The notes below the pieces were generated by a model. The model made no database searches, was not told the DNA's origin, and saw only the letters and a program-made list of their open reading frames with translations. Below are positions 1-8,814 of a stretch of 64,000 bases of DNA, piece after piece; the first letter of the stretch is position 1; each line of letters starts with the position of its first letter. Location of the stretch: NCBI RefSeq assembly GCF_016742955.1, contig NZ_JABBYC010000001.1, positions 186,001-250,000 on the forward strand. Reading direction: 5' to 3'. The DNA is from Myceligenerans indicum (lineage in GTDB: Bacteria; Actinomycetota; Actinomycetes; Actinomycetales; Cellulomonadaceae). Both the position numbers and the translations under genes were made by a program.

Positions 1-1490
1 AGCTCGACTACCCGGCCGACGACGCCGACGGCGGCGACCAGGTCAAGACGACGTTCGACGGCGACGGCGGGCCGAGCGTCGGCACGTTCGGCAACAAGCT
101 GCTCTACGCGCTGAAGTTCGGCGAGGAGCAGCTGCTCCTCTCGGACCGCGTCACCGAGGGCTCGCAGATCCTGTACGACCGGGACCCGCAGCAGCGCGTG
201 GCCAAGGTCGCGCCGTGGCTCACCCTCGACAACCGCGTGTACCCCGCGGTCATCGACGGGCACGTGAAGTGGGTGGTGGACGCCTACACGACGACCAACC
301 AGTACCCGTACTCGGCCTTCACCCAGATGCAGGAGGCCACCACGGACACGCTCACCCTGCAGCAGGACGGCACTCCCGTGAACCTGCCGGCCGAGGTGAA
401 CTACATCCGCAACTCCGTCAAGGCCACGGTCGACGCCTATGACGGCTCGGTGGACCTGTACGCCTGGGAGCCGAACGACCCGGTGCTCAAGACGTGGGAG
501 AACGTGTTCCCCGGTTCGGTGCGGCCGCTGGACGAGATCTCCGGTGAGCTGATGAGCCACGTGCGCTACCCGGAGGACCTGTTCAAGGTGCAGCGCAAGC
601 TGCTCACCGAGTACCACGTCACCGACGCGAGCGACTTCTTCTCGGGGAACGACTTCTGGAACAACCCTCAGGACCCCACGTCGGACGCGACGGTCGCCCC
701 GCTGCAGCCGCCGTACTACCTCACGCTGCAGATGCCCGAGCAGTCCGAGCCGGCGTTCTCCCTGACGTCGACGTTCATCCCGGGTGGTAACACGCCCCGC
801 CAGGTGCTGACCGGCTTCCTGGCCGCGGACGCCGACGCCGGGTCGACCACGGGCGAGAAGGCCGACGGGTACGGCACGTTGCGGCTGCTCGAGCTGCCAC
901 GCGACACCACGGTGCCCGGGCCCGGTCAGGTGCAGAACATCTTCAACTCGGACCCGGTGGCGGGCGAGCAGCTGCGCATCCTGGAGCAGGGGCGTTCGAC
1001 GGTTCTGCTCGGCAACCAGCTCACACTGCCCGTCGGCGGTGGTCTCGTGTACGTGCAGCCCGTCTACATCCAGTCGGCCGAGGGCACGAGCATCCCGCTG
1101 CTGCACAAGGTGATGGTGGCGTTCGGTGACGAGGTCGGTTACGCCGACACGCTGACCGAGGCGCTCGACCAGGTGTTCGGGGGCGACTCCGGGGCCGTGG
1201 CGGGCGACGCCGGCGGGTCCACCGAGGGTGAGGCACCGGACGCTCCGGTCGACGGCGAGACGCCGGCCGATCAGCCCACGGACGAGCCCACCACGCAGGA
1301 ACCCTCCACGGAGCAGCCTGCGGAGCCGGGCAGCGACCTCGACGAGGCGCTGCAGCGTGCGTCCGACGCCATGCAGGCAGCTCGGCAGGCGCAGCAGGAC
1401 GGCGACTGGGCCGCGTACGGCGAGGCCCAGGACGAGCTCCAGCAGGCCATCGAGGACGCGATCGCGGCCGAGGCCGCGGCAGGACAGTAG
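1..1490 (+). CDS. UPF0182 family membrane protein, C-terminal part (5' truncated by window)
   Basis: The reading frame is open from the first bases of the window (codons in phase with position 3) to a TAG at 1488-1490, so the true start lies upstream. The visible part is the extracytoplasmic half of a UPF0182 protein: the family block around [20 protein letters not shown], then a repeat-associated [17 protein letters not shown] stretch and the [19 protein letters not shown] segment. The membrane-spanning N-terminal half is not in the window. The last ~100 residues are an acidic Pro/Thr/Glu-rich linker followed by an Ala/Gln-rich helix, which is common in actinobacterial members. Function is unknown in the family. 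The assignment is confident. Confidence 0.92.
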   Translation, partial: LDYPADDADGGDQVKTTFDGDGGPSVGTFGNKLLYALKFGEEQLLLSDRVTEGSQILYDRDPQQRVAKVAPWLTLDNRVYPAVIDGHVKWVVDAYTTTNQYPYSAFTQMQEATTDTLTLQQDGTPVNLPAEVNYIRNSVKATVDAYDGSVDLYAWEPNDPVLKTWENVFPGSVRPLDEISGELMSHVRYPEDLFKVQRKLLTEYHVTDASDFFSGNDFWNNPQDPTSDATVAPLQPPYYLTLQMPEQSEPAFSLTSTFIPGGNTPRQVLTGFLAADADAGSTTGEKADGYGTLRLLELPRDTTVPGPGQVQNIFNSDPVAGEQLRILEQGRSTVLLGNQLTLPVGGGLVYVQPVYIQSAEGTSIPLLHKVMVAFGDEVGYADTLTEALDQVFGGDSGAVAGDAGGSTEGEAPDAPVDGETPADQPTDEPTTQEPSTEQPAEPGSDLDEALQRASDAMQAARQAQQDGDWAAYGEAQDELQQAIEDAIAAEAAAGQ

Positions 1491-1505
1491 GAGGCGTGAA
1501 CGGTC

Positions 1506-1546
1506 GGTGATCCGGCGCGCGGGTGGTGTACCCGCACCGGATCACC
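1506..1546. terminator. Bidirectional terminator hairpin between convergent genes
   Basis: GGTGATCCGG (1506-1515) pairs with CCGGATCACC (1537-1546). An inner stem GCGGGT (1519-1524) pairs with ACCCGC (1530-1535) around loop GGTGT. It lies between the ends of the UPF0182 gene (1490) and the nicotianamine-synthase-like gene (1561), which converge. There is no T-tract, which is usual in high-GC actinobacteria. Confidence 0.75.
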
Positions 1547-1560
1547 GGCGGGGCCGACCC

Positions 1561-2643
1561 TCACACCCGGCGGGCGACGATCATCGAGTTGATGACGTCG
1601 CCCGCCGGGTGTTTCACGTCCAGGACCTCGAACCCGCTCATCGTGCTCGGGTCGATCTCCGGGTAGAGCAGCGCGCGCAGCCCGTGGGCGCTGCGGGCGA
1701 GCAGGAGCGTTTCCGGCCTCATGCGGGCCGCGAGGGAGCGCAGCACCGCCGTCTTGGCCGTCGCGGTCGTACCGACGAGCGCGGCCAGGACGACGACGTC
1801 GTGCTCCCGCAGGGGGACCCGGTGGGCGTCGTCGTGCACGACGACCGTGCCCGCCTCGCGCGTGCTGCCGGCCGCCTCGCGCGTGGCGTCGAGGAACCGG
1901 CGAGCGGCCGCGACGGCGGCCGGATCGTGGTCGACGGCGACCGACCGCGTGCCGAGACCGCGGGCGTACCCGGTCGCGGTGAGCGGGAGCGGGCCGCAGC
2001 CGAGCACGACGACGGAGCGGGGAACCTGAGGTCCCAGGTGGCGGCGCAGCAGGCGCAGCTCCATGGCGACGAGGTCCCGGTAGTTGTCGCCGTACGGGAA
2101 CCGCCTCAGCTCGGCGCCCGGATCGGAGGCGGTCGCGATGCGCCGCGACCAGTGTGCCTCGAGCGCGGACTCGCCCCGCGCGCTCAGCTCGCGGAGCCGT
2201 CCGGTGCGTGCGGAGACGCCCGGGTGGGTCCGCACCACCCGGGCGACCGGTGGCGGTGTGGTGGTGACGGTCCTGACGACGGCGGAGAACAGGCGGTTCA
2301 CGTCGGGCCCGGGGGCGAGGGACTCCAGGGCGGAGAGCTGGTCGGTGAGGCCGACCAGCTCGTCGGCGACGGCCGCGGCTGAGCGGGCGGCTGAGTGGGC
2401 GGCCGAGTGGGCGGCCGAGTGGGCGGCTGAGCCGGCGCCCGGGCCTGTGCCTGGGGCTGCGCCCGGGCCTTCGCCCGGACCTGAGGCCGGGTAGGGATCC
2501 GGGCCGGCAGGGCCGGCGGTGACCTGTCCGGCCGCCTCGTCGGCCTGGATCTCGGTGTCGGTGGAGGCGAGGTGCATCGTGTCGCGAGTGTCGTCCCAGG
2601 AGGGCATGGGCAGGAGCCTGGCACGTCGGAACGGTTCGAACAC
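1561..2643 (-). CDS. Nicotianamine synthase-like SAM-dependent enzyme
   Basis: Probable aminobutyrate-transfer or methyl-transfer enzyme of the nicotianamine synthase family, which uses S-adenosylmethionine to make nicotianamine-type metal chelators. The C-terminal two thirds show a SAM-binding Rossmann motif (VVVLGCGPLPLTATGYARG), an acidic strand end (SVAVDHDPAAV) and the family-typical tail with RSAHGLRALLYP, GFEVLDVKHP and VINSMIVARR. The first ~100 residues are low complexity (Gly/Pro-rich, then repeated AHSA units) and unlikely to belong to the fold. A start further downstream is therefore possible, although no better one stands out. No opine dehydrogenase, metallophore exporter or metal transporter is adjacent, so the product and role are open. 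Confidence 0.8.
   Translation of the reverse strand: MFEPFRRARLLPMPSWDDTRDTMHLASTDTEIQADEAAGQVTAGPAGPDPYPASGPGEGPGAAPGTGPGAGSAAHSAAHSAAHSAARSAAAVADELVGLTDQLSALESLAPGPDVNRLFSAVVRTVTTTPPPVARVVRTHPGVSARTGRLRELSARGESALEAHWSRRIATASDPGAELRRFPYGDNYRDLVAMELRLLRRHLGPQVPRSVVVLGCGPLPLTATGYARGLGTRSVAVDHDPAAVAAARRFLDATREAAGSTREAGTVVVHDDAHRVPLREHDVVVLAALVGTTATAKTAVLRSLAARMRPETLLLARSAHGLRALLYPEIDPSTMSGFEVLDVKHPAGDVINSMIVARRV
2375..2433. repeat. 12-bp tandem repeat inside the nicotianamine synthase-like gene
   Basis: About 4.9 copies of a 12-base unit close to GCGGCTGAGTGG run in frame and encode the repeated AHSA/ARSA units of the low-complexity N-terminal region. Units differ only at two positions (T/C). 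Copy number is likely to vary between strains. Confidence 0.85.
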
Positions 2644-2716
2644 GTGTGACCTGCGTCTCGACCGGCCGATCGGGTTTGCGCTCGCCGCTGCCGTCGCGTA
2701 GTGTTCACATCACCGA

Positions 2717-2793
2717 CGCGGGGTGGAGCAGTTCGGTAGCTCGCTGGGCTCATAACCCAGAGGTCGGAGGTTCAAATCCTCCCCCCGCTACCA
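2717..2793 (+). tRNA. Initiator tRNA-Met (CAU anticodon)
   Basis: A 77-nt cloverleaf including encoded CCA. The anticodon loop is CTCATAA. Two initiator hallmarks are visible: the first acceptor pair is a mismatch (C1 opposite U72), and the anticodon stem has three consecutive G:C pairs (GGG/CCC). The T arm reads GGAGG TTCAAAT CCTCC. A terminator follows immediately. Confidence 0.96.
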
Positions 2794-2796
2794 AAG

Positions 2797-2834
2797 GAAG
2801 GGCCTGGCTAGCAGAAATGCTGGTCAGGCCCTTC
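2797..2834 (+). terminator. Rho-independent terminator of the tRNA-Met gene
   Basis: GAAGGGCCTG (2797-2806) pairs perfectly with CAGGCCCTTC (2825-2834). An inner AGCA-GAAA-TGCT stem with a GAAA loop extends the hairpin. It starts four bases after the tRNA CCA end. Confidence 0.9.
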
Positions 2835-3157
2835 GTCATGAGCGCAGCTTCTCGGTGCAGGGGCGGGCGGCTGTCGCACGACCATCACGGTCACGGCGAG
2901 TGAGCTGACGCTCGCCGCCGTCGGCACTGACGAGGCCGGAGGCGTAGCGCTCGGGGTTCCGGCGCGGACCTGCGTCGCCGTCAGGACCGTTGCACCCGCT
3001 GAGGGCCGCGCCGTTTCTGCCGGCGAAGGCTGCCGCCTGAGGCGGTCTGCGGATCTCGACGACTACTCGTGCCCATGAGCCCGCAGAACGCCGTCCGATG
3101 TGCCGGAATGTGACCGCCTCGCGGCAGCGTCATGCCGATACCTCCTGCAAGGTCCGT
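2835..3157. other. Intergenic region without recognised gene
   Basis: About 320 bases between the tRNA terminator and the sigma factor promoter. Short open frames read through it on both strands, but none shows a plausible ribosome binding site or a recognisable protein. I see no RNA gene or repeat in it. Confidence 0.6.
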
Positions 3158-3192
3158 GCAACCCTCCGGACCGTCGGCTGCGTCCAGTGGGT
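3158..3192 (+). promoter_or_regulatory. Candidate ECF-type autoregulatory promoter of the SigE-family sigma gene
   Basis: GCAACC (3158-3163) is followed after exactly 17 bases by CGTCC (3181-3185), and the ATG of the sigma factor lies 7 bases further on at 3193. A GCAACC-type -35 with a CGTC-type -10 is the pattern expected for SigE-family ECF promoters in actinobacteria. The spacing implies a leaderless or nearly leaderless transcript, which fits the lack of a Shine-Dalgarno sequence. This is inferred from the pattern only. Confidence 0.6.
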
Positions 3193-3771
3193 ATGACGAC
3201 GATCGAGGACATCGAGCCGCCCCGGCAGGCCGATCACGTGCCTCCGGACTTCACGGTGGTCCGCACCGGGGTGACGGCCGTCGAACAGTTCCGGCTGTTC
3301 GCCGTCGAACACACCGCCACCCTGCACCGGATCGCATATCTGATGTGCGGCGACGACCATCGCGCGCACGACCTGACGCAGATCGCGCTCGAACGGACCT
3401 TTCGGCACTGGTCGCGCGTCAAGGACGGGAATCCCTTCGGCTACGCCCGGCGTGTGCTGTTCACGGCGCGCGTCGACGGTTGGCGCCGTACGCGGCGTGA
3501 GGTGCTGCGCTCCCCGGACAGTGTCCTGGAGATCCAGGACATGGCGGGCGGCAGCACGAGCCCGTCCGACGTGGACGTCGTCGAGCGGGAGCGGCTGGTC
3601 CACGCGCTGCGCCGGCTGGGGAGCGGTCAGCGTCGGGTGGTGGTGCTGCGCTACCTGCTCGACCTGTCCGAGACCGAGACCGCTGCCGAGCTGGGGATCA
3701 GCGTCGGCACCGTGAAGTCTCAGGGCGCACGAGGTCTCGCGCGCCTCCGGGAACACCTCGAGAAGGATTGA
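3193..3771 (+). CDS. SigE-family ECF RNA polymerase sigma factor
   Basis: A 192-residue sigma-70 factor of the actinobacterial SigE subfamily. Region 2 is seen in the stretch HTATLHRIAYLMCGDDHRAH through GNPFGYARRVLFTARVDGWR. Region 4 shows GQRRVVVLRYLLDLSETETA then ELGISVGTVKSQGARGLARL, a helix-turn-helix. The frame is open further upstream (to 3100), but ATG 3193 fits both the domain start and the promoter just before it. The stop lies 15 bases before the next gene, a predicted single-pass membrane protein that is probably its regulatory partner. Confidence 0.9.
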   Translation: MTTIEDIEPPRQADHVPPDFTVVRTGVTAVEQFRLFAVEHTATLHRIAYLMCGDDHRAHDLTQIALERTFRHWSRVKDGNPFGYARRVLFTARVDGWRRTRREVLRSPDSVLEIQDMAGGSTSPSDVDVVERERLVHALRRLGSGQRRVVVLRYLLDLSETETAAELGISVGTVKSQGARGLARLREHLEKD

Positions 3772-3786
3772 GAAGGAGACGGAAGC

Positions 3787-4530
3787 ATGACCGAGAACCA
3801 CAACACCTGGGCTACCCACCTCCGGCGCGTGGGTGCGGGCGTGGTCCCGCCCACGCCGGCCGACCCGCACGTGATGGCCGCCGTGGCGGTCCGGAGGACG
3901 CGGGTCCGTCGGGCCGTCGTCGCGGGCGTTTCGGTGACGGGCGCCGTCGCCGCGATCGCGGGGACGGCCTTCGCGCTCGGCGGGTCCGCGCAGCCACCCG
4001 AGGCGCTCCCCGGCGCTGCCATGGTGTCCGCCACCGAGGCCGCCGCCGTCGGCACCGTGCCGGAGGGCTGGCACGTCGAGCACCTGCGTGACCTGTCGTT
4101 CGCACTGCCGCCGGAGTTCGAGGGGGACGGTCCGAACCCGCCCGAGCCAGGCGAGGAGTCCTGGACCTGGAGCGACGACCGCGATCCCGACGTGCACCGG
4201 TCGGTTCACGTCGAGGTCGTCACTCCGGAGTACGCGTACTACGACGCCACCGCGGGCGGCACGAGGTCGACACCGGGGGACGGCGCCGAGGAGTTCGAGG
4301 TCGCGGGCGCCGGCGTCGCGACCGTCGAGGACATGACCGAGGAGCTGAAGGCGGCTGCGGGGACCGCCGACGGGCGCGACGCCGGCACGCCCGGCCCGGA
4401 CAGCCCTCGGGTCGCGCGGATCATCGTCCACCCGGCCGGCAGCGATGCGCGCTACGTGATCCACGTCAACGTGCCGGCGGACAGCGACGACCTGCTCGAC
4501 GGTCTGCGGGAATCGCTCCGCGTCGGGTAG
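3787..4530 (+). CDS. Single-pass membrane protein, probable partner of the preceding sigma factor
   Basis: A 247-residue protein. A short cytoplasmic N-terminus (about 1-42) with a basic cluster (RRTRVRR) is followed by one hydrophobic segment (about 43-65) and an acidic, mostly polar extracytoplasmic domain. A good ribosome binding site (GAAGGAGACGG) lies just upstream. Its position directly after a SigE-family sigma gene and its topology fit an anti-sigma or sensor role, but no zinc-binding anti-sigma motif (HxxxCxxC) is present, so this is inference from context. Confidence 0.65.
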   Translation: MTENHNTWATHLRRVGAGVVPPTPADPHVMAAVAVRRTRVRRAVVAGVSVTGAVAAIAGTAFALGGSAQPPEALPGAAMVSATEAAAVGTVPEGWHVEHLRDLSFALPPEFEGDGPNPPEPGEESWTWSDDRDPDVHRSVHVEVVTPEYAYYDATAGGTRSTPGDGAEEFEVAGAGVATVEDMTEELKAAAGTADGRDAGTPGPDSPRVARIIVHPAGSDARYVIHVNVPADSDDLLDGLRESLRVG

Positions 4531-4570
4531 CGGACATCGCCGGCCGGGGCATCACCGGAGCCCGCCGGCA

Positions 4571-4605
4571 GGCCCGTGGGCCTACCGGAACCCCCGGGGT
4601 CCGGT
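4571..4605 (+). terminator. Candidate terminator downstream of the sigma/partner pair
   Basis: Two adjacent dyads: GGCCC/GGGCC at 4571-4582, and ACCGG-a-ACCCC-c-GGGGT-CCGGT at 4584-4605 with one bulged A. They are placed 40-75 bases after the stop of the partner gene and before the next gene starts at 4688. Confidence 0.55.
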
Positions 4606-4687
4606 GGGTCCCGGGGCCCGGGACCTCGGGCTGGATTTGAGCCGCTGGGCCGTCGTGACCTGGGCGAACGGACTCTAGGTTGAGCGG

Positions 4688-7159
4688 GTGACGAATCCGG
4701 ACACCGCCTTGCGCCGTCGCCCGGCCCTCGGGCGCCGGCACCTGCGTGGCAACCTCCACGACGACGCCGGCCAGGCGCTGCCCGAGTACGTGGGCGTGAT
4801 CGGGCTGATCCTGCTGATCGTCGCGATCGTGCTCGCCGCGGCCACGCCGGTCGGGGCCGACGTCGGTGAGCAGCTGATCTGCGCGGTGTCACCGATCCTC
4901 AAGGAGGAGGGCGTCGAGTACTGCGCCGGCGGCACGGACGGGCAGCCGGGAGGACCCGGTGGTGAGGACGGCCCCGGCGACGGGTACTCCCCGCCGACGG
5001 GTGACTGCGAGGAGGACGTCACCTTCGATCAGGTCGCGGTCAACGACGAGTGGACGTCGTCCGTGGTGCAGATCGGCTGCGAGTGGCAGCCGGTGCCCTT
5101 CACCTGCCTGTTCCTGAACCTGCCCGGCGGATGGCTGGACCGCGACGCGGACGACCGGGTGTACCGGGCCGACGAGATCCAGGACTTCGTCGACTGCGTC
5201 ACCGACGGTCGCGGCGGCCCCAGCGACGACCCGAACGACGAGAACTGCGCCAACGCCGTGCCCACCAGCGGCGAGATCGACCCGGACGCGCCGCCCGTGG
5301 TGCAGGTGGGCTGTAGGGAGCTGCCCGTGCCCAAGGGGTGCGAGGAGCAGTGGGACAAGTACAAGAACGCTCCGACCGAGAAGGACCGCGCCGGGGCGTC
5401 GGGCTGGCTGGCCAACTGCGTCGAGGACACGTACGACTCGATCACGATTCCCTGCGTGGTGGAGGCCACGGGGCATGTGGACGAGACCAAGATCTCGTTC
5501 CTCTTCTTCCGTTGGGGCGGCAGCAACGGGACGCTGATCGAGAGGCTGGGCGACGGCCGGATCCGCATCCACGTCCTGCGGGGCGTGGAGTTCGGCGCGG
5601 GTGTCAGCGGCGACGGCGTCGGCGGCTCGCCGGTCAGCTTCGACATCGCCGGGATCACGGGCTACTCGAAGGACAAGACCTACGAGTTCACGGACATGGG
5701 CAAGGCCCAGGAGTGGATCGACTGGTACAAGAAGTACAACAGCGTGAACGGCAACCAGCCCTACTGCTGGACGTCCGGCACCATCCCGGCCATCCACTGC
5801 GACCACAGCGACCAGCAGCGCGCCGACGAGCTGGCCAAGGAGGAGCCGGAGCACCACGAGCTCGCCGAGGCCGACAGCGACACCAGGAAGGTCACGTTCA
5901 CGGGCGGCCTCAGCATGAAGGGCAGCGCCGGACCGGCCGAGCTGACCGGCAGCATCGAGGGCGGGTACCAGGGCGAGGTCCAGATCGAGGAGAGGCTGTG
6001 GTCCGACGGCAGCCAGACGGCCACCTACACCTCCTCCGACATCGGCGGGTTCCTCATCGGCGCCAGCCTCGGCGGCAAGGCGCCGTTCACCAAGGACAAG
6101 TCCGGCAAGCCCACCAGCAGTGGTGGGGCCTCGGGATCCGACAAGGTCGGCGTCGAGTGGAAGGGCACCACGAGCACCACGGTGGCCTGGGACAAGGACG
6201 GCGAGCTGTCGAAGCTGATCATCACCATGGACGACCAGGTGATGAAGACCCTGTACAGCGCGGGCGTCAACGTCGACGTGGCGCTGCCCTACGGGTTCAC
6301 CGTGGGCGGCAGCTACAGCACCTCGGGCGAGGAGGGGACGGTCTCGAGCCGGCAGCTCATCATCGACTTCAACCAGTACCCGGAGCTGCGTGAGCAGCTC
6401 GGCCCGACGATCGACGAGGTCTTCCCCCGTGACGACGAGGGCAGGCTGATCAAGGACGACGTCGAGATCGACGGCAACGACTCCGAGGGCGGTGAGCTCT
6501 ACGAGGCCGCCGAGGGACACGCCAACGTCCGGGAGCTCACCTACGACGCCAGCAAGACCACCGAGGGAGGAGGCTTCGGCCTGGGCTGGGAGGGACTGAA
6601 CCTGTTCAAGGTGGAGTGGACCTCGGTGGACGAGGAGAAGACGCTCAAGGAGTCCTCGTTCGAGGTGACCGACGTCGAGGGCAACAAGCAGACCATGTCC
6701 CCGGCGCCGCAGTGCAAGGCCAAGGACTTCGAGCAGCCCGAGGGCTACTACTCGGACGACTTCTCGGACCCGCCCACGGCCAACGCGGACTCCGACCATG
6801 ACCTCGGCGCGGAGTACTACGACAACGAGACGCCGAAGTACACCGAGGGCACCTACCCGGGCACCGACTACGACGGGGACGTCCCGGGCGACCGGGCCGA
6901 GCGGGTGCACTCGCTGCTGGACGAGTACTCGAAGGCGTTCCCGGACAAGAACATCCTCGTGGTCAAGGACTTCGGGAACTTCTCGTTCCGCGCCGCCACA
7001 GGCTGGGAGCACCTGGCGACCGTGGACGGCATGGACGTCATCGCACTCGACGAGGGGACGGTGAAGAACAAGGGCGACGGCGGGTGGATCAACTGGGGCT
7101 TCACCGGGAACTACGACTACGACCCGGACAAGAAGATCGTGAAGTTCAAGCGGCGGTAG
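4688..7159 (+). CDS. Large secreted protein with type IV/Flp pilin-like N-terminus, unknown function
   Basis: An 823-residue protein with a GTG start. Residues 1-70 look like a prepilin: a basic leader, a glycine (28), then QALPE with Glu at position +5 of the presumed mature chain, followed by a continuous hydrophobic helix (about 33-52). The remaining ~750 residues are hydrophilic and acidic, with cysteine pairs in the first 250 residues and a long beta-prone middle (GGLSMKGSAGPAELTGSIEG and similar strands). A C-terminal ~110-residue segment, after an acidic Tyr-rich linker, could be a separate domain. I do not recognise the ectodomain. The N-terminus suggests processing by a prepilin peptidase and surface display or assembly with pili. 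It is transcribed alone. Confidence 0.75.
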   Translation: MTNPDTALRRRPALGRRHLRGNLHDDAGQALPEYVGVIGLILLIVAIVLAAATPVGADVGEQLICAVSPILKEEGVEYCAGGTDGQPGGPGGEDGPGDGYSPPTGDCEEDVTFDQVAVNDEWTSSVVQIGCEWQPVPFTCLFLNLPGGWLDRDADDRVYRADEIQDFVDCVTDGRGGPSDDPNDENCANAVPTSGEIDPDAPPVVQVGCRELPVPKGCEEQWDKYKNAPTEKDRAGASGWLANCVEDTYDSITIPCVVEATGHVDETKISFLFFRWGGSNGTLIERLGDGRIRIHVLRGVEFGAGVSGDGVGGSPVSFDIAGITGYSKDKTYEFTDMGKAQEWIDWYKKYNSVNGNQPYCWTSGTIPAIHCDHSDQQRADELAKEEPEHHELAEADSDTRKVTFTGGLSMKGSAGPAELTGSIEGGYQGEVQIEERLWSDGSQTATYTSSDIGGFLIGASLGGKAPFTKDKSGKPTSSGGASGSDKVGVEWKGTTSTTVAWDKDGELSKLIITMDDQVMKTLYSAGVNVDVALPYGFTVGGSYSTSGEEGTVSSRQLIIDFNQYPELREQLGPTIDEVFPRDDEGRLIKDDVEIDGNDSEGGELYEAAEGHANVRELTYDASKTTEGGGFGLGWEGLNLFKVEWTSVDEEKTLKESSFEVTDVEGNKQTMSPAPQCKAKDFEQPEGYYSDDFSDPPTANADSDHDLGAEYYDNETPKYTEGTYPGTDYDGDVPGDRAERVHSLLDEYSKAFPDKNILVVKDFGNFSFRAATGWEHLATVDGMDVIALDEGTVKNKGDGGWINWGFTGNYDYDPDKKIVKFKRR

Positions 7160-7193
7160 ACGGTCCGCGCGTTCCGGGGCCCCGTCGGGACGA

Positions 7194-7215
7194 CGCCGGC
7201 CGCGTCAGGCCGGCG
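7194..7215. terminator. Candidate hairpin between convergent genes
   Basis: CGCCGGC (7194-7200) pairs with GCCGGCG (7209-7215) across an 8-base loop. It spans the stop of the ACP gene and follows the end of the large pilin-like gene by ~35 bases. Seven base pairs is modest evidence in GC-rich DNA. Confidence 0.4.
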
Positions 7216-7459
7216 GGCCGCCGCGCTCCATGAGGTAGCCGACGCAGCCGTCGACGGTCACGATGCGCCCGTAGTCGCGCTCCGGCACCTCGGTCCCGGT
7301 CGCCTGGAAGAGTCCGATGGCGAGGTTCAGGAGGTCCATCGAGTCCAGGTCGAGCTGGTCGCGCAGGTCCTCCGCCGGGTTCACGCGCGTGACGTCCACC
7401 TCCGGCGCCACCTCGCCCAGCACCCGCAGTACGGTCTCGCGCAGGGTGTGCTCATCCAT
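7205..7459 (-). CDS. Discrete acyl carrier protein
   Basis: An 84-residue ACP, last gene of a six-gene operon. The phosphopantetheine attachment site is Ser40 in DLDSMDLLNL, followed by the helix that normally contacts partner enzymes. The start ATG at 7459 overlaps the E2 stop as TGATG, so translation is coupled to the E2 acyltransferase. This coupling, together with the AcpS at the head of the same operon, suggests that this ACP receives the acyl group made by the dehydrogenase complex. It is divergent enough from housekeeping ACPs to be dedicated, but this is inference. It could also serve the acyl-CoA ligase in the operon. Confidence 0.88.
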   Translation of the reverse strand: MDEHTLRETVLRVLGEVAPEVDVTRVNPAEDLRDQLDLDSMDLLNLAIGLFQATGTEVPERDYGRIVTVDGCVGYLMERGGPPA

Positions 7460-8814
7460 CACAGGTTCTCCGGTTCGGCGAGGAGGCGTTCGAGCGCGGT
7501 GAGGAAGACGGCGCCCCGGTGGCCGTCGCTCACCCGGTGGTCGGCCGCGAGTGTCGCGGTCACGACGGGCCGGACACCGAGCATCCCGTCCGCGGCCCAG
7601 GGCCGCGGACGGATCCGCCCGAACCCGACGATCGCGACCTGCGGCGGGTAGATCACGGGGTGCACGACGTCGACGCCCTGGTCGCCGAGGCTCGTGACCG
7701 TGATGGTGGGTGCGGAGGCCTCCGAGGAGCGCAGCCGGCCGGCGCGCGCACGGGCGACGAGGTCCCGGAGCGCGGTCATGAGGTCGGCGAGCGGCCGGTG
7801 GTCGGCGTCGTGCAGGGCGGGAGCCACCAGCCCGCCGCCGCGCAGCGCGATCGCCATCCCGACGTGCACGGCGTCGGCCGCGCGAAAGGAGTCGGACTCC
7901 CAGAACCCGTTCAGCTCCGGCGTCTCGTGCAGGGCGAGGGCCGTGGCCTTGAGGAGCAGGGCGGCCGGGAGGATCCGTTCCGTCACGGGGGCGGAGAGGT
8001 TCTGCACCTCGAGCCATCGCATCGCCCGTGACATGTCGATGTCGCAGCCCAGGTAGTAGTGCGGGATCTCGCGCTTCGAGCGGGCCATCGACGCGCCGAC
8101 CGCGCGCCGTACGGCTGCCTGACGCTCCGCGGGCGAGAGCGGCTCGGGCGCCCCGTGCTCGGGTGGTGCCGTGGCTTCGGTGGACGGTTCGGCCGGTGGC
8201 GGTGCCGCGCCCTCGGTGGAGGGCTCTGCCGGTGCCGGTGCCGGTGCCGGTGCGGGTGCTGGTGCCGGTGCGGGGCTCCGTGCGGGCGGCTCCGGCGCCG
8301 TGGTGGTGGGCGCGGCCGCGGGGGGTTCGGCCGCCCGTTCGCGCCGGGCGGCGGCGTACCGCTCGACGTCGCTGGTCGTGACCGCCTGACCGGGCCCTGT
8401 GCCGGGGACGGACGCCAGGTCGATGCCGAGAGCGGCCGCGTGTCGCCGTGCGAGTGGTGAGGCCGCCGGACGGCGTGCCGGCCGCGTCTCGGGAGCTTCG
8501 GCCGGCACAGGTGGCTGGGCGGCCTCCTGCGGCTGTGCGGCTGGTGGGGTCCGGGCGGCCTCCGGCACCCCGGCGCCGGCGTCCTCCCGGATGACCGCCA
8601 TCGGGGTTCCGACCGGGACCTGCGTTCCCTCCACGACGAGGAGCTCCTCGACGGTGCCGGTCGTGAACGTCTCGACCTCGATGACCGACTTGCTGGTGTC
8701 GACCTCGGCGACGATGTCCCCCTTGGTGACATGGTCCCCGACGGTGACGTGCCACGCGATGAGCGTGCCGGACTCCATGTCCGCCCCGAGCGACGGCATG
8801 CGGAACTCAGCCAT
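7459..8814 (-). CDS. 2-oxoacid dehydrogenase complex E2 (lipoyl-dependent acyltransferase)
   Basis: A 451-residue E2. An N-terminal lipoyl domain (1-80) has the lipoylated Lys42 in [10 protein letters not shown] peripheral subunit-binding domain lies at about 120-157 ([15 protein letters not shown] ... [10 protein letters not shown]). An Ala-Pro linker built from short repeats follows, then the catalytic acyltransferase domain from about 220 to the end with the active-site motif DHRVSDG near residue 425. The ATG at 8814 is chosen because the lipoyl fold begins there, and it overlaps the end of E1beta. The usual acceptor would be CoA, but the gene directly downstream and coupled to it encodes an ACP, raising the possibility of transfer to protein-bound phosphopantetheine. 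Confidence 0.92.
   Translation of the reverse strand: MAEFRMPSLGADMESGTLIAWHVTVGDHVTKGDIVAEVDTSKSVIEVETFTTGTVEELLVVEGTQVPVGTPMAVIREDAGAGVPEAARTPPAAQPQEAAQPPVPAEAPETRPARRPAASPLARRHAAALGIDLASVPGTGPGQAVTTSDVERYAAARRERAAEPPAAAPTTTAPEPPARSPAPAPAPAPAPAPAPAEPSTEGAAPPPAEPSTEATAPPEHGAPEPLSPAERQAAVRRAVGASMARSKREIPHYYLGCDIDMSRAMRWLEVQNLSAPVTERILPAALLLKATALALHETPELNGFWESDSFRAADAVHVGMAIALRGGGLVAPALHDADHRPLADLMTALRDLVARARAGRLRSSEASAPTITVTSLGDQGVDVVHPVIYPPQVAIVGFGRIRPRPWAADGMLGVRPVVTATLAADHRVSDGHRGAVFLTALERLLAEPENL

Noticed and set aside
2835..3157. Possible mobile-element attachment site next to the tRNA-Met gene
   Set aside because: No integrase gene, no duplicated tRNA 3' end and an immediate strong terminator; nothing indicates an integrated element.
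4889..7012. A 707-codon open frame on the minus strand opposite the pilin-like gene
   Set aside because: Shadow frame: low-complexity Val/Leu/Arg-rich product and no ribosome binding site, while the plus-strand frame has a coherent pilin-like start.
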